Assembly (NCBI RefSeq): GCF_000208745.1
Contig: NC_030858.1
Coordinates: 36,042,486-36,106,485, forward strand
Direction: 5' to 3'
DNA from: Theobroma cacao
Taxonomy: Eukaryota; Streptophyta; Magnoliopsida; Malvales; Malvaceae
DNA length: 64,000 bases
Shown here: piece after piece, positions 37,530-49,110 of the stretch
Layout of the letters: every line of letters begins with the position of its first letter
How positions within the stretch are numbered: the first letter of the stretch is position 1
The notes under the pieces: generated by a model
What the model was told of the DNA's origin: nothing
Seen by the model: only the letters and a program-made list of their open reading frames with translations
Databases searched by the model: none
Position numbers and translations under genes: made by a program

Positions 37530-39201
37530 ATCAGGGAGAGGAAGATGGCAATTTTGGATTATCCAGTTCTTGGGCTGAAAATATCAGTTAAAACCTGTTA
37601 CTCCTAGAGTCATCGGGACGAAGAAGTAAGGAAGGTTTCAAAGATGGAAGTTCACAGAGTCTAGAATTCTGACAATGTTTACCAGGTCTTAATATCATTT
37701 TCAGACCGTGACCATAAATATCATATCAGAAATTAAGAAAGAACATGCAAATGACTCACAACATGACAAAAAGAAGTATGTACTTTTTGGCTTCTTGCTC
37801 CAACCCTGGAAAACCTTCTTAGCTGTCAGTAATTGATAGAGTTGCCGTATGCAACACCTAACTCTCCAAACTTCAAATATAACAGCCGCTAAAATTGTTT
37901 ACCATAAATGCTTTTATTATCGAGATCATGATGATTACAACGAATGGGGATGCTTTAGAATTTATGTGGCAGGATTTTGTTCAAGAAGACATTCATTAAG
38001 ATAATTATATAAAATATTTAATTTTTTTTAATATGATATCAAAATTTTAAATCTGATAAATTAAAATTTTCTTTTTTCGTAATACGATACTGTTAAGTTG
38101 GATAGATCAAATTCTAACAACCTTCGTCGAACTTCATAGATCCTGACCACCTAATCAATGAAACCTGAAAGTATTGATAGTATACAAGATCATAACGGGA
38201 CAGCAACTCTTTAAAGAATAAGCTTTTACAGTTAATATAATACCATAACTTTTTCCAACCCAACTAACTCAGATCAGATTGGTAGCAATTTAATTATTAA
38301 ATCTTGATCAAGGAATCTCCTTAGTTTAGCCAATAGTAACTAAGCTAGTCAACTACATAAGACCTAAAAGTCATTACATGCAGTAAATTAACTTAGAAAA
38401 GTATATACACCTGTCCTATCACGGTATCATTAACTTACTGAAATAAATTATTTTAAAGTAAAAGTAATTGTCCTAGGGTAATATTCCTTTTCAATTAAAA
38501 AAAATATGCTTATAAAGGTTTCTTTGATAAATAAAACAAGAAATGATGATGAGAGCATTAGGTTGGAATTTTTTTCTGTTAAATTTCAAGATAAAATCTT
38601 TAAAGTTAAGTCAATCATTAAAAGTAAAGTCATATTTTATAAATAAATAAATAAAGGATTAATAAATTCTTTTATTCTAAAATATATAATTTTACTTATT
38701 GGAGTAAGTATAGTATTTTGAGAGACACGCCATTAGTGTAGTAATGGAGGAAGTTGGGAAGTCCAAGGTCTGTAATATTGTTTACCAGGTGTGGAATGCG
38801 GTGCTGTACAATGAAACCTTCCTATCAATTTAACTGAAGGGGTTTGGATACAAAGCATCAAACTCTTGGATTACAAACAATTAAAGGGCAATTATTCTCC
38901 CATCTTCTGTTCATTTGCACTGCTTCAAGGCATGAAAGTAGGAGTTCCAGCAAGGTAATAACATACGTGGGGAGCTTCTAATTGATAAAAAGTCGGTGTA
39001 AGTTCTAAATGTAGCAACAAAATTAACGTTATGTGTATTAAACCAGAAAGATCAGATTGACTTGCAGAGTTACAGAATGCTTGAAAAAAAAGGAAAGGTA
39101 AAAATCCAAAATGCAGGAACAAGTTCTATCTATGTACAACATTTGCAATTCTTCATTCAGCTCTCCACCCCTGTTTAAAGCTTGACAAGAAAAGGGCTGC
39201 T
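37530..39201. other. Spacer between first and second lectin kinases
   Basis: About 1.7 kb, AT-rich (especially 37980-38720). It includes the promoter of the first gene and 3' DNA of the second. No other feature recognised. Confidence 0.6.
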
Positions 39202-41298
39202 TCAGCGACCTACACGGAGAACTGTGTCCGTACTCGAGAAGGAATTCAGAGAACCCCTCCCAAGTGATGAGGAAAACGAAATTATACAATCAGATGCCAG
39301 GTTGTTTGCCACGGATAGGTTAGTTTCAGTACTGTCAAGTGGGAGAGTTTCAAGAATAGAAGATGGTTTATTTTCGGCACGGTCCAGTGGTATATCAGGC
39401 AAACTGGCATTGCCATCAAGATACTGCACCACTTCCTTGATGGTAGGTCTTCTATCGGGCCTGGGGTCCGAACAAAGCAAGCCTAGTTTCAAAACTTTCA
39501 CCATCTCCTCCACCACATAATTACCTTGTAATCTAGGATCACTAGCATCAAGAATAATACCTCTTTTCCAGCACCTATTGACCAACTCAACTAGAAAAAT
39601 CTCTTCAGGGGGTAGGTGAGGATCTATAGGTTTCCTCCCGCAAGCCACCTCAAGCAGAAAAGCCCCGAAAGCAAACACATCAGAACTTTTAGTAGCCTTC
39701 CCTGTTCTGGTAATTTCGGGATCCAGATATCCTAAAGTCCCTACAAGGCAGGTGGTTTGTGGACCAGCATCATGATCATAAAATCTGGCAAGGCCAAAAT
39801 CTCCTAGCCGTCCATTTAGATTGGAATCTAAAAGAACATTGCCAGCTTTGATATCTCTGTGCAGAACAACTTGTTCCCATTCTTCATGGAGATAACGAAG
39901 AGCAGATGCCACCCCTCTGATGATTTGAAATCTTTGAGGCCAATTAAGGTTTGGATGGTCATCGTCGAAGAGGAATTGGTCAAGGCTTCCATTTGGCATA
40001 TAATCATAGACCAAAAGGAGTTCTTTCTTTCGCCTGCAATAGCCAAGAAGCGGCACCAAGTTCTTATGCTTTAGCCTTCCCATGCTAACAATCTCAGAGA
40101 CAAATTCCTTCATCCCTTGATTTGATTCATGGGATACTTTCTTGACCGCAATTTGTTCATTGGAAGAAGGAAGTGTACCTTTATATACCTTCCCGAAACC
40201 TCCGGCTCCAACAAGCTGTTTGTCTCTAAAACCTTGGGTTGCTTTGTAGAGAGTCTTGTAGGAGAACCTTTGAGGTCCATACTCCTGTTCCCAGTCTTCA
40301 TATACTTCTTCATATTTCTTCCTCCTGTAAAAATATGTTGCTCCAGTGATTATTACCAGCAAAAGCCCTGCTGCTATGATCAAAATCAATCGATCCGGTT
40401 TTATTCTTCTGCCAACTTTGGGAAGTTTTGGAAGCTCTGATATCTCAAGGCTTCGTGCTTGTCCACTTCTGTTGAAGCTCCATCCCAGAATATAATGGTT
40501 ACTTGCAATTGAACCTGTTGCTGCAGAGAAACCAACATACATAGTGTCTAGTAGAATATCAGAGAGATCGACTGATGTTGACAGCAGAGGCTGGTCTGGT
40601 TTTGGGCTTCTCATTGGTGCCAATGTGACATTGAGTAGTTTTTCTCCATCATTGTAGTCCACCCAAACCTGTATTGGATGTCCACTGATGAGCTTCAAGC
40701 TTCTATTCTTCCTTTCTTCATTGGAAAAATATGCTGCTGGCTCGGATTGGATGGACTTCAAGCCATTAACATCAATTCCTACATGATTATCATTTCTATC
40801 CTCAAATTCAGGACTGAGGATAGTATCAAACTCAACTGCAAAGATGTGATTTGAAGAATTGCCGTTGTTTGTAGTATTAAAGAGTCCTAGATATTGGCTT
40901 TCAACAGCATGGCTGAAATCCATAGATGGGGAGATGACAAAGACAATGCCATGGCCACTAGTATCTTTCCATTCAGGAACCATGGCAATGACAAAATTCG
41001 TGGAGAAGGAAAGAGATCGAACTGTACTTGGGGAAGAAGTGTTGAATTTTATTGGAGATGGGTAGAAAGCATGGGCAGCAAGTTGTTTTGAAGTATTGGT
41101 GAGCTGCAGTATACCATTGTGGCGGATTTTGGCATTCCCATCAAGGTGCAAATTAGCACCAACGAAGCCATTGTAGATGAACTGGTCAGTATCTTCAGCC
41201 CTGGCCAGCGAAATCAGAGCCAGGCAGGAACACAACAAAAAATAAAATGATGTAAAAGCAACAGCCATTGTGAAAAGAACGAACGGTCTTGGTGCCAA
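39202..41298 (-). CDS. L-type lectin receptor kinase, clade IV-like (second of cluster)
   Basis: An intronless 698-residue receptor kinase. The signal peptide ends near residue 34 (SLARAEDTD); an internal Met at residue 11 is an alternative start. Legume-lectin domain ~36-285 with VFAVEFDT... and NDNHVGIDVNGL-type metal-site segments; membrane helix LILIIAAGLLLVIITGATY at ~303-325; kinase ~360-640. Motifs are GAGGFGKVYKG, IAVKKV, VLHRDIKAGNVLL and GDFGLAR; the activation-segment end reads LDPE rather than APE, common in receptor kinases and not disabling. The C-terminal tail is long and ends SSTDTVLRVGR. It has diverged from its two intact neighbours and is the best match for the decayed copy at 33110-33940. 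Confidence 0.95.
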   Translation of the reverse strand: MAPRPFVLFTMAVAFTSFYFLLCSCLALISLARAEDTDQFIYNGFVGANLHLDGNAKIRHNGILQLTNTSKQLAAHAFYPSPIKFNTSSPSTVRSLSFSTNFVIAMVPEWKDTSGHGIVFVISPSMDFSHAVESQYLGLFNTTNNGNSSNHIFAVEFDTILSPEFEDRNDNHVGIDVNGLKSIQSEPAAYFSNEERKNRSLKLISGHPIQVWVDYNDGEKLLNVTLAPMRSPKPDQPLLSTSVDLSDILLDTMYVGFSAATGSIASNHYILGWSFNRSGQARSLEISELPKLPKVGRRIKPDRLILIIAAGLLLVIITGATYFYRRKKYEEVYEDWEQEYGPQRFSYKTLYKATQGFRDKQLVGAGGFGKVYKGTLPSSNEQIAVKKVSHESNQGMKEFVSEIVSMGRLKHKNLVPLLGYCRRKKELLLVYDYMPNGSLDQFLFDDDHPNLNWPQRFQIIRGVASALRYLHEEWEQVVLHRDIKAGNVLLDSNLNGRLGDFGLARFYDHDAGPQTTCLVGTLGYLDPEITRTGKATKSSDVFAFGAFLLEVACGRKPIDPHLPPEEIFLVELVNRCWKRGIILDASDPRLQGNYVVEEMVKVLKLGLLCSDPRPDRRPTIKEVVQYLDGNASLPDIPLDRAENKPSSILETLPLDSTETNLSVANNLASDCIISFSSSLGRGSLNSFSSTDTVLRVGR

Positions 41299-44200
41299 GA
41301 GAACCTACTTTAAGTTTATCTCTCCGGGCAACACCTTGTAGCAATATATTATATGACCTCCTGCAGAAATGGTCAAGTTCTAGGACGAGGAGAATAATCA
41401 TTCAATGATTTTAATTTCAACAGTCAATAAATGGAATTACTGAAATAACGTGGAAACTGATAATTGACCTCTACTTTGGTTGTTAGGCCGCATGATAATA
41501 GGATGAGGCAGCGAGGCACCATCTTCCCTTTATCCCTCTCATTCCTTTGCCATTGGGATATGACCTTGGGGGAAGGTTATACTCAGCCAAACCCAAGGTC
41601 AATAATGATGAACTGGTTTTAATCATGCCTATGGTTAAATTCCTGGTTAAAAAGTAAACGGTTTATGTGATTTTAAAATTATTTTTTGAATTTTATTGTG
41701 CAGCAAGTCAACTTGTTTATGCAATGATATGCTTACTTGGGCTCAAAGTTTCATATTAGGACAACTAGCATAAAGTTTTTGTCAGTTGCATCCCTGAGGA
41801 TCAAGGTGACATAAACATAGAGCTTATTCAAGATTATCATTTCTTTAATATCGGTAACAAAATTTCAATGATCTACCAAAACAAATGGCATATCCTCAAC
41901 GTTTGCTATATTCCAGGAGAAAAAGTCCAACAAATTGGCAAGTAACATACATGCAATTTCCTCCAGTGTGACTGTTATATTATTCTTCTGGAGACTACAA
42001 CAGGTTGCTACTTTTACAAGCACGGAATGGACTTGGCCTGGTATTGACTCTCAGAAGTCTTCTCATCTGCGCATGGGGACTTCTTTACTTAAAAATTTAC
42101 ATTTTTGGGCTTAGAAAAGAAAACTTCACAGGAAAAATTTTTGAGACTAAAACTTATGTGGGAATTTGGTTCTTCAAAGGAGCAGACTAACACCTTTTTA
42201 CTTCTTTGATCCACTAGAGATAAATCCCAATTTCCTTCATTTCTTGGTGCTTGAGCTCACCTGGATCATCCATGCTTCATCAGTTTACTACCAGCATACG
42301 GAATCCTATGCTAGAAAAAGTCTATACAACATGAATGCTTCTCCATAACGTTTTGATTTAGAGATATTAATTTGTCTGTTTAAGGAAGTCGACTTGGATG
42401 ATCTAGCTACCCTTTTTCATTATGTAGAAGATGATAATCCTTTTGCAGCTGTTTACTATGGTTTCTTAGTCAAAGCACGAAGCATGAAATAATTTTTTTT
42501 TACCAAGTCAGAACTTGTTTTACACGAAATACTACGAGTTCTAAATTCTAATTAATTTGATAACATTTCAAATACAATGCAATTGAGAATAAGCATATCT
42601 TCCCAATGCAGCCAAAAGAACACACACTACATGATCTACATTATTATAGAAAGCTGATATCATCACATGGTCTATTCTTATTCAAAGATAATCAACATTT
42701 ATTAAATATAATCTATTAAATCATTGAAAAAGTTTGTCAAAAACAGAAGGGTATAGTCAGAGAGTAATGCCCTATGCATATATTGAAGAGCTAATATTGC
42801 ATATAGGGGCGGCTTGTCTTCACTTCGTTTGTTTTTCTGCTTTCTTTTCTAAATAAAGCTTGGTGTATATTAATATCAAGCATTAGCCAGTAACTAATAC
42901 ATGCCAGCAAATTATGTGCCTCAACATAACTTTTAAAAAAAAATGCCTCACTCTTTGTCTTAAATCTACATTGCTTTTCACATGCATGGTTTGATAAAGG
43001 AAAGGGAGCTTTAACTTATGCCATATGGAATTGTCCAGGAACCGGGGAAAGAAATTTCATGGCCAGGAGTACATGTTCTTTGAATCAAAGGACTTTTTAT
43101 TATTGTAATTAATTAAGTAATAGATTGAGAACCAAAACTTTGACTTATCAGTTAGGGGGAAGAAATAGAGCAGTAGGCTGGTTTTCTGGCATTGACAAAA
43201 TTTAGCCACTGTTTACATACCTTTTCTTATATATCACAAAACACTCTCAAAATATTACTTTAAGTAGGTACTTTGCAACCTTGATTGGTAGAAGGTTGCA
43301 TAGGCAGAATTGTTTTGTTGAATTTGGATTTAACCTTCCAAAATTCCAATGCACATGCATAACTTGCAGAGGCATGCATAACAGCTGCTTTGACATGTTG
43401 GAAATGGATGGTAACCCTCAGGGTGCATCCTCATCATTTCTGAAAGAACAATAAAACAGAGAAAATTGACTTCTCGTGGTGGACTTAACCTAACAAGCCT
43501 CTAAACCTTATCCAATACTTAAAACAATGCAACAAAAAAAAAAAACTGAGGTACACTGTGAAATAAAATAAGATTGTAGGAATATTGGGTTCCCGTTGCC
43601 ACACAATTTCCATAATTAGTTTGCAAGAAATCATTCAAAATTTAGATAGAAATTGTCTATCTTGGACTTGGATACCATGCAACAATAAACAACACCATTT
43701 TTTTTCCATCCTTAGTATCAAACGAGGTTATAATCAGTTGTAGCTTAGCCAAATAGATTATATAAAATTTCGACCGACCAAAACCAGGGTATGTTACTCG
43801 ATTGGCTGGAGATAATCTTCAATAAGATATGTGGAAACAGGAAGGATTTAGCAGTAACTGTTCATTGCAAGTCAATCTGTTTATGCTTTCATACTTTTCA
43901 TATTTTTTCAGATATCTTCTTCTGTAGAACTCATTACAACATCTCACTTTTGCATCAGTAATTAGACTCAGCGTGTTGTTGATAAATTGAATTCCAACAA
44001 CAAAGTCCAATTAGAAGAAAAATATACATGCATTGTCCTCGTGCAGTGTATGTCACTCCTGTTGGTAATAAATAATAATGCCTTGTCATCCTTAGATCAT
44101 GATCATGGACTTTGTCTCCATTGACTCTCATTTAAAACAGAAAAGCCATCATTTATTCTTTCATTAAGTACAGCATGCGTACAGGGAAAGGAGCAACATG

Positions 44201-44699
44201 TTTAGTTCTACCTGAAAGCTTTGGAGGCACCTTCAAACTGGGCTGAAACCTCTTCGGAGCTTATTGTAGACCTTAAAGTGTGAACTTAGGAGGAAGAAAT
44301 GCATTGTGCAAGTGGAAAGCCTAGTGACCTGTGAGACATGGCCAAAAGAGAATTGTACATAAATCCAAAAAGATGGTATGTTTTAGGTGGGGAAAGAAGA
44401 AAGCATGTGCAGAAAATCTTGCACTAATAAAGTACTGTGATATAAGACAACAAAATACATGACTCACGTGGAAGTGGAAGACTTCTTGGGATCAAAATGG
44501 AAACAGAGGAAAAAGGGCAATGAGGAAAACGAGGGAGGTTCCCTTAAGCATGAATAAAAACATGGTTATCTTTACTTTATTTGGATAGAAAGGAACATCA
44601 GTATGTACAACAAGAAAACCAGTTCTCTTCTTGCTATTCTTAGTCGCATAAAAGAGGAGGTTTGATGAGCATATTGCAGTGGATAACTTCTTATTAAAG
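41299..44699. other. Spacer, no gene recognised
   Basis: About 3.4 kb upstream of the second kinase. Small ORFs only (for example 42005-42348), AT-rich, without family resemblance. A poly-A run near 43531 is isolated. Confidence 0.55.
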
Positions 44700-45114
44700 T
44701 GTGATATCCAACATCCTATATCTGATTTGATGTAAATGTGATTGTTAAGACCTATATAATAATCCAAGTCCACCACTTGATTTAGACCCAAAAAGCTGCT
44801 GAGCCAATAGTTGGGTTTGAGTTGTTACAAATGGTATCAGAGCCAATACCAGTCCGATACGAGCTTTCACATTGCCCTGGTGAGATCTTAGTCCTGTGGA
44901 TGTGATGTGTGGCCTTGATGAGGATATCAAGGATTTGAGTGGGTGGGATTGTGATACCCAACATTCCACATCTGATCTGATGTGAATGTGATTGTTAAGA
45001 TTTATATAACAATCCAAGTCCACCACTACTAGCAACTTGAGCTTAAGCTTTTGAGAGTCACGTGATTTAGACCCAAAAAGCTACTGAGCCAGTGGTTGGA
45101 CTTGGGTCGTTATA
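44700..45114 (+). mobile_element. TRIM retroelement (terminal-repeat retrotransposon in miniature)
   Basis: LTR1 spans 44700-44829 (130 bp, TGTGATATCC...TTACA). LTR2 spans 44950-45114 (165 bp, TGTGATACCC...TTATA); a ~35-bp segment in LTR2 is absent from LTR1. Two bases after LTR1 lies the primer site TGGTATCAGAGCC (44832-44844), complementary to the 3' end of initiator tRNA-Met. A purine-rich tract (GAGTGGGTGGGAT) lies directly before LTR2. The 120-bp interior codes for nothing, so it depends on other elements. A perfect 5-bp target duplication TAAAG flanks it (44695-44699 and 45115-45119), showing one complete insertion. LTRs differ by several substitutions, so it is not very young. Confidence 0.93.
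44832..44844 (+). other. Primer-binding site of the TRIM (tRNA-iMet)
   Basis: TGGTATCAGAGCC, the standard plant initiator tRNA-Met primer-binding site, two bases downstream of LTR1. Confidence 0.95.
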
Positions 45115-45119
45115 TAAAG

Positions 45120-45308
45120 AACATTACGACAAACCGGGGCTAAGATGATATACTTGATTAATTTATGCTGTTGTTTTTGGTGCTCTTCATCGATGTAACA
45201 ACTGGTGTTGCCTCTGTAGCACTGTGTTCCTTCTGTACTTAGCAGGTTTTCCTGCTTCTTTGGATGAATAAAATCTCAGTTATCCCCAAAAAGAAAAAAA
45301 AAAAAAAA
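45120..45308 (+). mobile_element. Probable 3' end of a poly(A)-tailed retroelement
   Basis: A ~170-base stretch ends in TGGATGAATAAAATCTCAG, a polyadenylation-like AATAAA context, and then a tract of about 18 A (45290-45308). This resembles the 3' end of a 5'-truncated plant LINE or a retroposed transcript. It directly abuts the TRIM target duplication. No coding capacity remains and target duplications were not resolved. Confidence 0.4.
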
Positions 45309-46067
45309 GAAGACTAAGTGTGAAGAAAATTTAGTAGGCTAAGAGATGGTTGAATGAAGGTGTTGGTGGAATGAAAACCAGGATGTCGACAAGAGGGGAA
45401 CTTTCCATCCTTAGCAGTACTGCAGGTCCTTAAGGCAGTTGTATATGTTCTTCGAACTAGTGCAGCTTACGCACGGTTATGATTGACTGGCGGATGCAGA
45501 TAAGTCTGCCCCTCATGCGAAAAATTTGACCCAAAAGCTAGGAAAGAATGATGGCTGTCAATATTGAATCTCTTCTGTTTCATAACCTTCTAGTATAGTA
45601 ACTACCAAAGAACATTTGGAGAAGGGTGGAATTAATGATACTGAGGTGCAAATCAGATTTTCCTATATGTTTTCACAATGACAGTAATCTGTAAACTTCT
45701 CCGTATTCTATTGGCTTGTTTCCATATACTAGCATTTAATTACAATATGCAAACTACTCAAGCTCAATCAAAGGTTTAAGTTACACGATTAGCTATTGCA
45801 TTGCGTTAATAATTAACTTGACTTGGAGCAAATTATTTTTTATGTGCAGCCAAAGAGTGTAAGATGTAGTACATGGATAGGTTGGCATTGAGCTCACATA
45901 TTTTTACCAGAACTAGAAGATACAGCATAATATTTGGCGGAAAGAAGCTTATAGCCCGTGGCAAATTCTACGCATCAATCTCAAACTTATTCCGCATCCT
46001 TTGTCCATTGCTGATGTTCAGCTTGCTTTCTCACATTTAAGGGTTCTGATGAGAGATATTTTCTGAT
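45309..46067. other. Spacer upstream (3' side) of the third lectin kinase
   Basis: No gene or repeat recognised; contains the 3'UTR of the third kinase gene. Confidence 0.55.
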
Positions 46068-46139
46068 TCAACGACCAGTGCTGAGGATAGACGAGGAAAA
46101 GGAGTTGGCAGAAACAGAATTATTAAAATTATGTTCAAT
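46068..46139 (-). pseudogene. Untranslated remnant tail of the third lectin kinase
   Basis: Twenty-three codons in frame with the kinase gene, directly after its TGA, ending SSSILSTGR then TGA. Its similarity to the neighbours' tails shows this was coding until recently. It is now 3'UTR unless there is stop-codon readthrough. Confidence 0.85.
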
Positions 46140-48053
46140 TCACATCATTTCAATTCTAGCACCATCCAAAGGTATCTCAGGCAAGGTAACATTCCCATCC
46201 AAATATTGCACCAGCTGCCTCATGCTAGGCCTGTTTGATGCCCTGGGGTTTGTACAAAGAAGACCTAGTCTCAAAACCAACTCCATTTCCTCTGCCACAT
46301 ATTCGCCTTCCAATCTATGGTCGCTTGCATCAAGAATAGCTCCTGCTTTCCATAATTGAAGAACCCAATCAGCCAAAATCGTCCCTTCAGGATCTAGTTG
46401 TAGCTCTAGAGGCTTCCTTCCACATGCTATTTCAAGCATGAAAGTTCCAAAGGCAAAAACATCGGTGCTGGTAGTGGCCTTCCCGGTTCTAGCCAGCTCT
46501 GGTGCCATGTATCCCAGAGTCCCAACCACGCAAGTAGTTTGGGGATTTGTGCCATGATCATATAATTTGGCAAGACCAAAGTCTCCTAACCTTCCATTAA
46601 AGTTAGCATCTAACAGAATATTGCTAGCTTTTACATCTCTGTGAAGCACAAGTTGCTCCCACTCTTCATGAAGGTAAAGCAGTGCAGATGCTATGTCTTT
46701 AAGAATTCGAAATCGTTGAACCCAACTAAGGTTTGGCTTTGAATTGCTAAATAGGAACTTGTCTAGACTTCCATTGGGCATACAGTCATAGACCAATAGA
46801 AGTTCTCCTTTACGCCGGCAGTAGCCTAGGAGCTGCACCAAGTTCCTGTGCCTTAGCCTTCCCATGCTAATAATTTCACTAACAAACTGCTTCATCCCTT
46901 GTTTTGAATCATGGGAGATCTTCTTGACGGCTATATGCTCATTTGAAGAAGGTAATACTCCTCTGTAAACACTTCCAAAACCCCCACGACCAAGTAGTTC
47001 TCTTTCTTTAAAGCCTTTTGTTGCTTTATAGAGATCCTTATAAGAAAACCTTTGAGGACCATATTCTTTTTCCCAATCTTCACGTATTTCTTCATATTTT
47101 TTCCTTCGTATAACATATGCACCACCAGAGATTGCTACAAGCATAGCAATCACCGCTAATGAAGGAAGAATAATTATCAAATCTGCTTTTGACTTTGGTT
47201 TTCTCCGTGGAGGAAGTGAAGGAAGCTTTGAGTAGTCAAGGCTTTGTGCTTTCCCAAACTTTCTGAAGCTCCAGCCGAGAATATAGTGATCACTAGCCAA
47301 TTCACCAGTTGATGAAGAGAAACCAACATACATGGAATCCAAAAGAACAGTAGAAAGATCAATGCTTGTTGATAAAAGAGGTTGGCTAGGCTTATTGCTT
47401 CCCACAGGAGCTAATGTTACATTGAGCAGCTTCTCTACTTCATCATAATCTATCCACAGCTGCATTGGACTTCCACTCAAGAAATCCAAGCTTTTAGTTA
47501 TCCCTTCTGTAAAGTATGTTGCTGGAGCTGATTTCAAGGATCTCAAGTTGTTTACATCGATTCCAACATGGCTGCCTTCCATATCTCCAAATTCAGGGCT
47601 TTGAATTGTGTCTAGCTCTATAGCAAACACATGGTTTGCAGAAAGGCCAGTGCTTGAAGAATTAAACAGCCCAAAATACTGGCTTGCTACAGCCCCTGCC
47701 AGCTCCATTGTAGGTGAGATAGTGAATGCAATACCATGGCCACCAGGATTGGCCAATTCTGGGACCATGGCAAACACAAAGTTGGTTGAAAATGATAGCG
47801 AATCAGAGCTGTTAGATGAAGATTTGTTGAACTTGAGAGGAAAGGGGAAGAAAGCACGGCCGACTTGTATATTTGAAGTGTTGGTTAGCTCCAATAGACC
47901 ATTGGGTAGGATCTTAGCAATCCCATTTAGATGCAGATTGGCTCCCTTAAAGCCATTGAAGATGAACTGGTTTTGTTCTTGGGGTAAGGCAAACCGGTTT
48001 AAAAACATAAAGAATGTTACCAGAATAAGGAGTGATTTAAGATCTGCAGCCAT
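46140..48053 (-). CDS. L-type lectin receptor kinase with truncated C-terminal tail (third of cluster)
   Basis: An intronless 637-residue receptor kinase. Signal peptide ~1-24, lectin domain ~27-268 (VFAIELDT and GSHVGIDVNNL), membrane helix ~292-315, and a complete kinase with GRGGFGSVYRG, IAVKKI, VLHRDVKASNILL, GDFGLAK and MAPELARTG. The frame stops at TGA (46140-46142) after DGARIEMM. The same frame then stays open for 23 more codons and ends in NSFSSSILSTGR before a TGA at 46068-46070. That ending matches the tails of the two neighbours (…SILSCGR, …TVLRVGR). The gene has therefore lost its family tail by one nonsense change. The kinase domain is untouched, so it may still function. It is closest to the gene at 35493-37529. 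Confidence 0.93.
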   Translation of the reverse strand: MAADLKSLLILVTFFMFLNRFALPQEQNQFIFNGFKGANLHLNGIAKILPNGLLELTNTSNIQVGRAFFPFPLKFNKSSSNSSDSLSFSTNFVFAMVPELANPGGHGIAFTISPTMELAGAVASQYFGLFNSSSTGLSANHVFAIELDTIQSPEFGDMEGSHVGIDVNNLRSLKSAPATYFTEGITKSLDFLSGSPMQLWIDYDEVEKLLNVTLAPVGSNKPSQPLLSTSIDLSTVLLDSMYVGFSSSTGELASDHYILGWSFRKFGKAQSLDYSKLPSLPPRRKPKSKADLIIILPSLAVIAMLVAISGGAYVIRRKKYEEIREDWEKEYGPQRFSYKDLYKATKGFKERELLGRGGFGSVYRGVLPSSNEHIAVKKISHDSKQGMKQFVSEIISMGRLRHRNLVQLLGYCRRKGELLLVYDCMPNGSLDKFLFSNSKPNLSWVQRFRILKDIASALLYLHEEWEQLVLHRDVKASNILLDANFNGRLGDFGLAKLYDHGTNPQTTCVVGTLGYMAPELARTGKATTSTDVFAFGTFMLEIACGRKPLELQLDPEGTILADWVLQLWKAGAILDASDHRLEGEYVAEEMELVLRLGLLCTNPRASNRPSMRQLVQYLDGNVTLPEIPLDGARIEMM

Positions 48054-48790
48054 TGAGAGAAGAAAGAAAACAGAGAAATGGTGACTGCTTGTTTATCTAT
48101 ATCAAACCATGGCCGTGAGTTCCCTTTTTCCTCAATTATCTATCTTTAAAAGAGAAAATTATAGAAAATGACATTTTTTGATAAAAATATTTTAAAAGTA
48201 ATTATTAAAATAAATTTAATTATTTTTAATCATATTTAATCATGACTTGACAAAAATTCTCTTGAAACTATTTTAAATAAATTAAACTATTCATTACAAT
48301 TTCTTTTCATTTCTCTCCATTTGTGCTTCGGATTTCTTTCTCACCATCCTAGTCTCTCAAATTTTATCGATTTATCTGTTCGACATTTGTCTGCTATGAT
48401 TTCGATTTATCTCTCTCATGTTTTCAGATTTTTCTTTCTTACGCTTTCAAGACATCAAGCAATGGTTTTGATGTGTTTAGGTGGGTAGCTGTTTGGAAAA
48501 TTCAATTTTTAGGTATTTTGAATAAAACTAAAACGGTAAAAATAATTACAAATGCATGAAATAGCTTTTAATTGAATCAATTCGAAACCTAAATATCAAT
48601 AAACTCAAAATTTTGAAATTTATAAATTTAGGTTTTCAAAGAATTTTTTATTTATTTTTAGTCAAAGTAAGTGTTTTAGATAAAAAAAATTGTATTTTGA
48701 TTTATGAAAACATATTAGAAACACTTTAATCTGTGCCAAATTGTCAAAAAAAATAAAAAAAAAGAAAAAAATTGATAAGATTTGAAGTTT

Positions 48791-49110
48791 CACAGGTTTT
48801 TGTATATGGCGTGTCACAAGTTGTTGTACATGACGTGTAACACCCTAACCATAACTTGTCACAGGCTTTTGTACAAAGCGTGTCACATGCTAATCATGGC
48901 TTATCATAAGCTTTTGTACATGACGTGTCACATGCTAATCATGGCTTGTCACAGGTTTTTGTACATGACGTGTCACATGTTTTTATATATGGCGTGTAAC
49001 ACGCTAACCATGACTTGTCACAGGTTTTTGTACATGGCGTGTCACACGCTAACCATGGCTTGTCACAGGTTTTTGTACATGACGTGTCACAGATTTTTGT
49101 ACATGGCGTG
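48791..49110 (+). repeat. 45-bp minisatellite in the left foldback arm
   Basis: About seven tandem units of roughly 45 bp, each a 24-base half (TGTCACAGGTTTTTGTACATGRCG-like) and a 21-base half (TGTMACAYGCTAAYCATGRCT-like), some units lacking a half. Because 45 is divisible by three, it produces a spurious repetitive 126-codon ORF. Confidence 0.9.

Noticed and set aside
37006..48084. Plus-strand ORFs (37006-37341, 40859-41065, 47608-48084) that resemble one another
   Set aside because: They are antisense to the same lectin-domain region in three paralogous kinase genes; similarity and openness are inherited from the coding strand.
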